Shown in pieces: positions 35,125 to 42,195 of a DNA stretch of 64,000 bases. The first letter of the stretch is position 1, and every line of letters begins with the position of its first letter. The position numbers and the translations under genes were made by a program. The notes under the pieces are model-generated. The model saw only the letters and a list, made by a program, of their open reading frames with translations, was not told the DNA's origin and searched no databases. The DNA comes from an uncultured Verrucomicrobiota bacterium (GTDB taxonomy: Bacteria; Verrucomicrobiota; Verrucomicrobiia; Opitutales; Opitutaceae): contig CAIVDS010000058.1 in the NCBI GenBank assembly GCA_903904685.1, forward strand, positions 1-64,000, in the 5' to 3' direction.

Positions 35125-35796
35125 CTACCTTTCTTGATCAGACCGGGTGGGTTTGGGGTTGGTAGCCGACTTGCCCGCTGGCGGATGGTTTTGGGCTTCC
35201 GGCGAGTCTTTTAAGGCTTTTGGCGATTCCCGACTGTCTGTTGGCGGAGATTTTTTCGCCGTTGGTGCATCCCGGTTGCGTAAAAACGGTTCCCGATAGG
35301 CCAAAAATGGCCTCCGACAATCCGAAAACGAATTACGGCAATCCATAAAAGTCTTCCGATAATCCTCCAAAGGATTCCGATCTTCCTTCAGGGGCTTCCG
35401 AACTTACTTCTGGGTATTCCGATCTTCCTTCTAAGGATTCCGAATCAGTAATAATGCTTCCCGAATCTCCGTTGGCGAAGGCTTTTTTGGCGTTGGTGAA
35501 GCCATTTTCTCCTTCTTTTGAAGTCTTTTGTGTGGAAACGAAGGGTTTTTGCCCGGAAACAGTGGATTTTTGTCTGTCGAAGCATCCCCGGCGCTGTCCG
35601 GCCATGCCGGTTTTGCCAATGGTCGGAGTTTGCGGCCCGTCGGCGGAGGGCGCACGAGCACCGGTTCGCTCGCGGCGAGACGCAGGGCGAGGTCGCACGC
35701 ATTCCGGCATCCGGCGTTTGCGATGAGCGCGGCGGCCAACACCGTTTCAACCGACCCGCCCCGACCTCGGACCAACGGCAAGGCCGAACGCTTCAT
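35125..35796 (-). pseudogene. Broken heptapeptide-repeat gene (21-bp tandem repeat)
   Basis: One minus-strand frame from ATG 35796 to the stop at 35125 is interrupted by TAG (35431-35433) and TAA (35404-35406). From about 35570 to 35140 it is a degenerate tandem repeat with 21-bp period: roughly 20 units whose peptide consensus is YRKPFxD-like, for example DCRNSFS, DCRRPFL, AYREPFL, and degenerating at both ends to forms such as PKKPSPT and ALKDSPE. The period continues unchanged through both stops, so this is a single decayed or recoded locus. The first 70 residues are not repetitive and were not recognised. The alternative is non-coding tandem-repeat DNA. Confidence 0.5.
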
Positions 35797-35857
35797 CCAA
35801 CCCCTCGCCAGAGAGCGGGCTTATACGACCGGTGACGAACGCTACAGGCGGATTTGA
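35762..35857 (+). pseudogene. IS481-type transposase 3' fragment
   Basis: The last 31 codons of this frame, starting RPRTNGKAERFIQPLARE and ending at TGA 35857, match the conserved end of the integrase (rve) core of IS481-family transposases, whose catalytic Glu lies in NGKxERF. The rest of the transposase and the inverted repeats are absent. It overlaps the 5' end of the heptapeptide pseudogene on the other strand by 35 bases. Confidence 0.65.
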
Positions 35858-35884
35858 TGTCGAGGATTGGACTTGCGAGGGGGC

Positions 35885-35910
35885 TTGGAGGCTCATTCAT
35901 TGATGACAAG
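35885..35910 (+). repeat. Dispersed repeat, copy F (short fragment)
   Basis: Only the box TTGGAGGCTCATTCATTGAT followed by GACAAG remains, corresponding to the GGATTCATTCATTGATGAAAC part of the other copies. It is just upstream of the HD/PDE-like gene. Short, so less certain. Confidence 0.4.
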
Positions 35911-35965
35911 TTCCCCTGCTCAACTCCAACTTTGCAGCCTTAACCAACTCCAAGGCTCGTTTTTC

Positions 35966-36799
35966 ATGCTTTCCAAACTTTGCACGGTGGCCCGGGTGAG
36001 AGACGAAGCGAAGGCCCATTTGCATCAGCTGTCTCCCGCGCATCCCTCCACGTTGATCGACGAGGTGTCCGCATTGGTGGAGACGCTGTTTCATGGACGT
36101 CATCCCGATTACCAAAAGGTCGATCTGAGGTATCATAACCTCCAGCATACGGTGCTGGCCACCCAGTGTTACGTCGATTTGGGCGGCGGGTGTGCGAGGC
36201 AGGGTTCCACGCCCGGGTTTGGGCCGCGCGAGTTCTCGCTGGGTTATGCGGCGATCATGCTGCACGACAGCGGCTATTTGAAGACGCGCGACGACGTGAC
36301 CGGAACGGGAGCCAAATACACCACCACCCATGTCCAGCGCAGTTGCGTGCTGGCGGGGATCATGCTGCCCGGCCTTGGCTGCAGTCCCGAGGAGATCGAA
36401 GGCGTGCAAAACGCCATCCGCTGCACCGGACTCACGAGCAGGATCGAGCAGATCGTGTTCAAGACGGCGAGCCAGCGGACGACCGGTTGCATGGTGGCCA
36501 CGGCCGATTATCTGGGGCAGATGGCCGATCCGGATTATCCCGACAAGCTGCCCAGTCTTTATCTGGAATTTGAGGAGGCCAACGATTTCAACGGCGTTCC
36601 CCCGGAGCAGCGGCCGTTTAAGTCCGCCAAGGATCTGATGGCCAAGACAACCGGGTTTTGGAACGGCTTTGCCATGCCCAAGCTGGAGCGCGAATACGAG
36701 GGCGTTTACCGCTGGCTGGCGCTGCCGGACGGCGGTAATCCCTATCTTCGGGCCGTGGAGCAAAATCTGGCCGCCATCGCAGCCCGTGCGGTGAAGTGA
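35966..36799 (+). CDS. HD-domain phosphohydrolase resembling class I cyclic-nucleotide phosphodiesterase
   Basis: A 277-residue HD-superfamily enzyme. The metal ligands follow the eukaryotic-type PDE order: YHNLQH (His57, His61) corresponding to the PDE signature HNxxH, LHDSGY (His100, Asp101), His122 in TTTHVQRS and Asp181 in TADYLGQ. It is soluble. The class I PDE reading is inference; other HD hydrolases share part of this pattern. Alternative in-frame ATG at 35903 would add 21 residues. It converges with an adenylate cyclase gene, 24 bases between the stops, so it may degrade the cAMP made by its neighbour. Confidence 0.75.
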   Translation: MLSKLCTVARVRDEAKAHLHQLSPAHPSTLIDEVSALVETLFHGRHPDYQKVDLRYHNLQHTVLATQCYVDLGGGCARQGSTPGFGPREFSLGYAAIMLHDSGYLKTRDDVTGTGAKYTTTHVQRSCVLAGIMLPGLGCSPEEIEGVQNAIRCTGLTSRIEQIVFKTASQRTTGCMVATADYLGQMADPDYPDKLPSLYLEFEEANDFNGVPPEQRPFKSAKDLMAKTTGFWNGFAMPKLEREYEGVYRWLALPDGGNPYLRAVEQNLAAIAARAVK

Positions 36800-36823
36800 A
36801 CGGTCGGAATTCCGCTGGGTCGT

Positions 36824-39016
36824 TTACTTTTCCTTCATCACGTAGGTGCCGTCCCAATTCGCCGCAGGCGGCTCGTCTTGGTAGTGCCGGGTGATGCCGA
36901 TGTAGACCAGCGAAGGATTGCTGTGCACACCGGGCGTGACTCCGGGCTGATTGGATTCAAGTGTTTGACTTTGGGTAAAAAGCCCGATGGCCGCCATCCA
37001 GTCGCGGGTATAGAATTTTTCGAGGGCCGCCGCAAAAATCCGCAGACATTCGCGGGTTTGCGCGGAGACGTTTTCCTTCAGCCCGACGATCTCGTAGATG
37101 GGAACCGCGGAGGAACGGCCCTTGACGACGATGCGGCCAAGCGCACGGAAGACGACGCGGTCGCCGCCCGCCTTCTCGCAGGCGATCTTGGTGGCCTCGG
37201 TGCACATCGTATAGACGCCCCAGCTCTTGGCGCCGGATTCCATGCGGGCGGCGAGGTTTACGTTGTCGCCCATCATCGTGTAATTGAAACGAGTGCGGCT
37301 GCCGATGTTGCCGACGATCGTCTCGCCGCTGTTCAACCCGATGCGGGATTGCATCTGCACGACGATCTCGGGCCATTTGGAACCCTCGGAGCGCCACTTC
37401 TCGCGCAGTTCTCCCAGCTTTAGCTGGATGCGTTGGCTGGCGATGCAGGCGCGCAACGCATGATCGGGCAGGGGCAGGGGTGCGCCGAAGATGGTCACCA
37501 CGGCGTCGCCGATGTATTTGTCGAGCGTGCCGAATTCCTCCTGCAGGATATCGGTGCAGGCCGTGAGGTATTCGTTCATCAGGTCGACCAGCTGGTCGGG
37601 CGGGATGAGTTCGGAAAAGGTGGAAAAGGACTGGATGTCGGAGAAGTAGGCGGTGATGTCCTCCTTGTGTCCGCCGAGCTGGGGCGACTCGCCCGATTCG
37701 ATCATGCGGTTGACGAGGGTCGGGGACAGGTAGGTGCCGAACATCCCCTTGATTTGCTGTTTGGCGCGTTGTTCGCGGATGAGTTGCCGCACGATCATGA
37801 AAATCTGCAACACGCCGAAGCCGAGCACCGGCCAGAGCAGGGGAATCCAGAGACTGAGTTTGATCCAGAGAAGCGTGGCCAGGCCGAGATAGGCCACCGG
37901 CACGCCGAGAGCATACAGTCCCTGCTGGTAGAGTTTGCGTTTTGTGAAAAACACCAAGCCGATCGCTCCAAAGCCCAGCGCACCCAAGAGCACCGGCCAT
38001 GTTGGGCTGCGGTGCGCGTAGTCCTCGCGCAGAACATTTTCGATCACATTGGCGTGGACCAGCACGAGCGGGGTGAGGTTGCTGAACGGCGTGGGCCCAT
38101 TATCGGTGAGTCCCGTTGACATCTGGCCGACGAGCAGAATTTTCCCCTCGACGCTCGGCAAATCGGCGCGGGGGCTGTTTTTCTGGTAATGTTGGACATA
38201 ACCGGCGAGCAGTTTGCTGTAGCCAAACTTGTTGCAGGTGGCGTAGCTGACGCGGTAATTGATGGAATACATGCCGCTCGCATCAATCGGGATGCGGCGA
38301 CGAACGTCCTCGCCCTCCAAGTATATGGCGTCGCCTAGAACGACGCGCACCTGCCCAGGATTGAGCCGCCAGTAGATCATCAGGCTTTGCAGTGAGAGGC
38401 TGGGCAAGACACGGTCGCCGGTGCGTTGAAGCATGGGAACCCTGCGGATAATTCCGTCGGCATCCGGATCGGCATCGCAGAAGGCGGTGAACCCGCTGGT
38501 GCGCAGGACAGGGACGGGAAGCAGCGAAAACGGGGTGGTGGGAATCTGGTTTAAATTTCCCGTTATCCGGGTGATCGGCGCGGTCAGGTCATTTTCAACC
38601 GGAGCTGTCGCACGGGGCTCCTGGTCTGTGGTATATGCGCCGAAGATGACGCGGCCGGCCAGTTTTTCGGCCCCGACCACCAGATATTCATCTTCGGACT
38701 TGGGCTCTGAAAATAAGATATCCCAGGCCACTACGGACGGCTTCCCGAATGAAATCGCATACATGAACTGGCCGTGCACCTGGCGGGTCCATGGCCAGCC
38801 GCCAAATTCCTTTATTCCATCGTCGTCTATTCCGACGATGACGATGCGTTCGTCGGCGCCGGGCTGGATATCCGTGCGCAGACGGGTGAGATGATCGAGC
38901 GCGCCGGATTCGAGTCCTTGCCACCACAAGGTGGAGTTCAACGCCAACGCCAAGCCAACGCATACGAGAGTCGGTAAAATATGCTCCTTCAGAAAACCAG
39001 TCAGACGCTTTTTCAT
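36824..39016 (-). CDS. CHASE2-domain adenylate cyclase (class III)
   Basis: A 730-residue membrane protein. After an N-terminal membrane helix (12-35) lies a periplasmic CHASE2 sensor (about 40-330, DERIVIVGIDDDGIKEFGGW), then three membrane helices (about 340-415) and a class III cyclase domain (about 455-630). Metal Asp460 (AYFSDIQSF) and Asp504 plus the adenine-selecting Lys500 (LDKYIGDAVVTIFG) are present, with NYTMMGDNVNLAARM later, so it should form cAMP. The ATG before KKRLTGFLKEH gives the membrane start. A CHASE2 ligand cannot be inferred. Confidence 0.92.
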   Translation of the reverse strand: MKKRLTGFLKEHILPTLVCVGLALALNSTLWWQGLESGALDHLTRLRTDIQPGADERIVIVGIDDDGIKEFGGWPWTRQVHGQFMYAISFGKPSVVAWDILFSEPKSEDEYLVVGAEKLAGRVIFGAYTTDQEPRATAPVENDLTAPITRITGNLNQIPTTPFSLLPVPVLRTSGFTAFCDADPDADGIIRRVPMLQRTGDRVLPSLSLQSLMIYWRLNPGQVRVVLGDAIYLEGEDVRRRIPIDASGMYSINYRVSYATCNKFGYSKLLAGYVQHYQKNSPRADLPSVEGKILLVGQMSTGLTDNGPTPFSNLTPLVLVHANVIENVLREDYAHRSPTWPVLLGALGFGAIGLVFFTKRKLYQQGLYALGVPVAYLGLATLLWIKLSLWIPLLWPVLGFGVLQIFMIVRQLIREQRAKQQIKGMFGTYLSPTLVNRMIESGESPQLGGHKEDITAYFSDIQSFSTFSELIPPDQLVDLMNEYLTACTDILQEEFGTLDKYIGDAVVTIFGAPLPLPDHALRACIASQRIQLKLGELREKWRSEGSKWPEIVVQMQSRIGLNSGETIVGNIGSRTRFNYTMMGDNVNLAARMESGAKSWGVYTMCTEATKIACEKAGGDRVVFRALGRIVVKGRSSAVPIYEIVGLKENVSAQTRECLRIFAAALEKFYTRDWMAAIGLFTQSQTLESNQPGVTPGVHSNPSLVYIGITRHYQDEPPAANWDGTYVMKEK

Positions 39017-39189
39017 GGGGAGTGTGTTCTTTGATTTTATGGCAGACCACTGCATCGGACTGCCAGCCCTCTTTTTGGGACGGTTTGTCGTTTGTGACGG
39101 TTTACGCCGAATGGCATCAGGTCAATCTTGCAAGGTAAAGGAGGTGGATTGGGTCCGCATTGAGCTAGCCACACGGGCGGCTTTCACGC

Positions 39190-40464
39190 ATGTCCTTGCC
39201 TGTGCATCGACCGCGTTCGTCATGCTTTTTTTGGACTGCCAGACTGCTGTTCGCAGGCGGTCTGGTCTGCGTCGCACCCGCCGCGAAGGCGTCCGGCTGG
39301 GCTCTGCCCGCCTGGAGCGGCGAGATCACCGGACAGGCGTTTCCCTTGGGCGAAGGCGGCCTGCGCCTCGCTTGGACTTTTACGCCGCGAACCACCGGTG
39401 AAGCGGCGCGCGAAATCGTTTTGCGAGCGGAAAACGACGCCACACACCTGCGTATTCTCGTCACGCTGGATGCGGCGACGGGTGACGGCACCTGGAAGAT
39501 CGAGGAGGGGCGCATTGATGTCGGACCATGGCTTGTCGCGCTCGCGCCGCAACTAGGCCAAAAAATGGCCGGCCTCACGGCTGAAGGTGCGATTACTCTG
39601 ATAGGGAAGGGGGCGATCCACGGCGGACGTCCGACCGGCCATATTAGAATCGAGTGGCTCGACGGCACCGTGAGCAACACGGGGCAGGGATGGTCGCTTG
39701 CGGGCGTCACGATCAAGGCGGAGGCGGATGTGGAGACTTTGCCGGACGGCGCCGTGCCCGTGGAGTTGACGGTCAAGACGATCACCACGTCTCGTCTCGG
39801 TGCGAGCAACCTGTCGGCCAGCGCGGTGCTGAATGGAACCCGGTCTGCGGCGGTGGCGGCGGCGCGGGTGGAAATCGCGGGGGGCGAGGTCGTGGTCGAT
39901 CCGTTTGTCGTGCCGCTCGCCGAGCCTGCCGTGCATCTCAAGCTGCACATGACCAAGGTCGGTTTGCAGGACATCGTGGCGCTTGTGCCCGCCGCACTGG
40001 CGGATGCAAGCGGGTGCATTGATGGCGAGGTGGAGTTGGGTTGGAGCGAAGCCGGCGGGATTGAGCTTGGGAATGGCGGCCTTTCAGTGCGCGATGATGA
40101 ATCCAACAGTATCCGGCTGATGCCGAAGCCGGGTTTTTTGACCTCAAGCATGCAGGCGCGGTTCGTTCTTTTGCCTCAGTGGATGGGGCCGGTGGCGCGC
40201 TGGTTCGGCTTTGCCAATCCGGCTTATGGCAGCCTGAGATCGGTCGAACTGGGCCAATCGGACCTTCGTATCTGCTCGCTCAGCGCGCATGTGACCCCGG
40301 AGGGCGATGGGCGCGGCCGCTCCGCCAGCGTGGAGATTGTGACCGAGACCGATCCGGCGAGCGGACGGACGGACAAGATTATCTTCACCATCAACGTCGC
40401 CGGTCCGCTTGAACAAGTACTGCGCCTTGGGATGCGTGAACACATTTCGGTCGGCGGACGTTGA
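39190..40464 (+). CDS. ydbH: YdbH-like intermembrane phospholipid transport protein
   Basis: A 424-residue exported/anchored protein with an N-terminal hydrophobic segment (WTARLLFAGGLVCVAP) and a long beta-rich body of the AsmA/TamB-like bridge type. It is shorter than E. coli YdbH (about 880). Family assignment rests on the body's repeating beta pattern, the C-terminal segment and above all on the next two genes, which match YnbE and YdbL, the known partners. In E. coli this trio bridges inner and outer membrane for phospholipid transport. An in-frame stop at 39166 fixes the start to ATG 39190. Confidence 0.72.
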   Translation: MSLPVHRPRSSCFFWTARLLFAGGLVCVAPAAKASGWALPAWSGEITGQAFPLGEGGLRLAWTFTPRTTGEAAREIVLRAENDATHLRILVTLDAATGDGTWKIEEGRIDVGPWLVALAPQLGQKMAGLTAEGAITLIGKGAIHGGRPTGHIRIEWLDGTVSNTGQGWSLAGVTIKAEADVETLPDGAVPVELTVKTITTSRLGASNLSASAVLNGTRSAAVAAARVEIAGGEVVVDPFVVPLAEPAVHLKLHMTKVGLQDIVALVPAALADASGCIDGEVELGWSEAGGIELGNGGLSVRDDESNSIRLMPKPGFLTSSMQARFVLLPQWMGPVARWFGFANPAYGSLRSVELGQSDLRICSLSAHVTPEGDGRGRSASVEIVTETDPASGRTDKIIFTINVAGPLEQVLRLGMREHISVGGR

Positions 40465-40510
40465 GGAAACTTTCGTTGCCAAGGTCGGGCCAATCGTTGA
40501 CCTTGATCGC

Positions 40511-40696
40511 ATGCTTCGCCGTCTCCTCCTGTTAATTTGCGCCGTCCTCTTCGGAGGCTGCCTCCATGTAACCCTCGCGCCCGTCGAAGTTCACGCCACC
40601 GTGGATGTGAATGTGAAAGTCGACAAGGCCCTCGATGATTTCTTCGGCGATATCGACAAGAAATCCACCACCGTCACCGCTCCCCACAACCCCTGA
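40511..40696 (+). CDS. ynbE: YnbE-like small outer-membrane lipoprotein
   Basis: A 61-residue lipoprotein: MLRRLLLLICAVLFGGC gives a type II signal with lipobox FGGC (Cys17), followed by THV-like HVTLAPVEVHATVDVNVKVD, the beta-strand segment typical of YnbE. It is likely to sit in the outer membrane and extend the YdbH bridge. It lies 46 bases after ydbH and 4 bases before ydbL. Confidence 0.85.
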   Translation: MLRRLLLLICAVLFGGCLHVTLAPVEVHATVDVNVKVDKALDDFFGDIDKKSTTVTAPHNP

Positions 40697-40700
40697 GTCT

Positions 40701-41069
40701 ATGAAAACATTCTTTCTTCGTCTTATATTGGTTTCCGCGATGCTTGCCGTCGGTGCTTCGTTTGTCCGTGCCGAGGATCTCGGCGCCGTTCGCGCCCGTA
40801 TGGAACAACGCATTTCCCAGATCGACGCGCTCAAGTCCGCCGGCGTGCTCGGTGAAAACAACCGCGGTTTCCTCGACGTGCGTTCCGGCAACGACGGCGG
40901 GGTCGCCGCCGTCGAAAACGCCGACCGGGCCGTCGTCTATGCCGCGCTGGCCCATAAGACCGGCACCAGCGCCGATGCGATCGGCAGGGCCCGCGCCAAA
41001 CAGCTTGTGAACAACAGCGCCAAGGGCGTCTGGGTGCAGGCCGACAACGGCCAGTGGGGAAAAAAATGA
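40701..41069 (+). CDS. ydbL: YdbL family protein (DUF1318), periplasmic
   Basis: A 122-residue protein with a signal peptide (FLRLILVSAMLAVGASFVRA, cleavage before EDL). The body, RMEQRISQIDALKSAGVLGE, NNRGFLDVR and GVWVQADNGQWGKK, matches DUF1318/YdbL. In E. coli YdbL acts as a periplasmic chaperone that stops YnbE multimers from misassembling. Its stop overlaps the start of the gamma carbonic anhydrase gene (ATGA), so the four genes probably form one operon. Confidence 0.9.
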   Translation: MKTFFLRLILVSAMLAVGASFVRAEDLGAVRARMEQRISQIDALKSAGVLGENNRGFLDVRSGNDGGVAAVENADRAVVYAALAHKTGTSADAIGRARAKQLVNNSAKGVWVQADNGQWGKK

Positions 41070-41608
41070 CGATTCACGAACGTCTCGCCCAGTTTCTCGG
41101 TAAGACGCCCGATGTGAGCGGCGCGGTGTTTGTCGCGTCCAACGCCACCGTGTTGGGTGATGTGAAGCTGGGTAAAAACAGCAGTGTCTTCTACGGCGCG
41201 GTGTTGCGCGGTGACATCAACCAGATCGTGTTGGGCGAGGGCTCCAACATTCAGGACAACGCCGTCGTTCACCTGTCGGATGATGCGGGTGTGAAAATCG
41301 GCGACCACGTCACCGTGGGCCACTCGGCGATCATCCATGCCTGCACGATCGACGACGGGTGTCTGATCGGCATGGGCGCGACGATTTTGGATCATGCGCA
41401 CATCGGTGCGGACAGTCTGGTGGGCGCCAATTCGCTTGTGCCGCAGGGATTCACTTGCCCGCCCGGCTCGCTCGTGGTCGGCACGCCGGCCAAGGTGGTG
41501 CGGGAGCTTTCCGTCGAGGCGCGCGAGACAGGCCGTCGTCTGGCGGCGAAATATGTCGAGGTGGCGAAGGCTCATGCGGCTCTCGCCCGCTCTAGCGCAC
41601 GAGGGTAA
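41066..41608 (+). CDS. Gamma-class carbonic anhydrase family protein
   Basis: A 180-residue left-handed beta-helix trimer-type protein. Hexapeptide repeats run from residue about 20 to 150; VLRGDINQIVLG, NIQDNAVVHLSDD and VGHSAIIHAC contain the three His ligands of the zinc/iron site (HL, GH, HA). It resembles the YrdA/CaiE/PaaY group, many of which have weak or no carbonic anhydrase activity. No signal peptide. It is translationally coupled to ydbL (ATGA), an unusual partner for a phospholipid-transport operon. Its 3' end overlaps folA by 17 bases. Confidence 0.9.
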   Translation: MTIHERLAQFLGKTPDVSGAVFVASNATVLGDVKLGKNSSVFYGAVLRGDINQIVLGEGSNIQDNAVVHLSDDAGVKIGDHVTVGHSAIIHACTIDDGCLIGMGATILDHAHIGADSLVGANSLVPQGFTCPPGSLVVGTPAKVVRELSVEARETGRRLAAKYVEVAKAHAALARSSARG

Positions 41609-42077
41609 GAAACGAATAGCGCCAGTGGTCGTCGTGGGTGTCCTTGCGTTCGATTTCGCGGGCGAAGTGGGCGCGCCAGTCTGGGAAAAAAGTGTCGCCC
41701 CCCTCAATCTTGGCGTGGACGAGCGTGAGATAAAGACGGTCCCCGATGACGAGGCCCTCCTCGTAAACGCGCTGGCCGCCGCAGAGGTAAATTTCGCCGC
41801 GCAAAGTCTGTGCTCGGGCGATGGCCTCATGCAGGCTGCTGACGCGGTGGATGCCCGGAGGAAGGGTGCGGGGGTCGTGGGTGATTATGATCACATCGCG
41901 CCCCTCGGCGGCGCTTGGCCATTCGGTAAAACAGTGCGAGCCCATGATGACAGTGTGGCCGCGCGTCTGCGCCTGAAAAAACGCCGTATCCTCCGGGATG
42001 GACCACGGCATTCCGCCGCCGATGCCGATGACGCGGTTCTCGGAGCAGGCGACGATGAGGTTGATCGGCTTGGGCAT
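41592..42077 (-). CDS. folA: Dihydrofolate reductase
   Basis: A 161-residue cytosolic enzyme reducing dihydrofolate to tetrahydrofolate with NADPH. Characteristic blocks are INLIVACSENRVIGIGGGMPW, here with GGGMPWSIPEDTAFF (Glu in place of the more common Asp27), TRGHTVIMGSHCFTEW and IYLCGGQRVYEEGL. The ATG before PKPINLIV is the family start; the open frame goes 22 codons further. Convergent with the gamma carbonic anhydrase gene (17-base overlap). Confidence 0.93.
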   Translation of the reverse strand: MPKPINLIVACSENRVIGIGGGMPWSIPEDTAFFQAQTRGHTVIMGSHCFTEWPSAAEGRDVIIITHDPRTLPPGIHRVSSLHEAIARAQTLRGEIYLCGGQRVYEEGLVIGDRLYLTLVHAKIEGGDTFFPDWRAHFAREIERKDTHDDHWRYSFLTLVR

Positions 42078-42195
42078 GACGTTTCTGAATATTGCAGGGA
42101 GAACAAGGGGAAGAACGAGAATGATTTTTTGTGGGCATGACAAATGAGGCTTGGTCAGTTACCTCGGATGCCGTCATAACGTCTAATCCTCGTTC

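Noticed and set aside
35130-35570. 21-bp tandem repeats considered as a CRISPR array
   Set aside because: Units are contiguous without unique spacers, are degenerate and keep a codon frame; no cas genes are present.
39137-39147. Strong Shine-Dalgarno-like AAAGGAGGTGG before ydbH
   Set aside because: No start codon of a plausible gene follows at the right distance, and an in-frame stop at 39166 keeps it from serving an extended ydbH.
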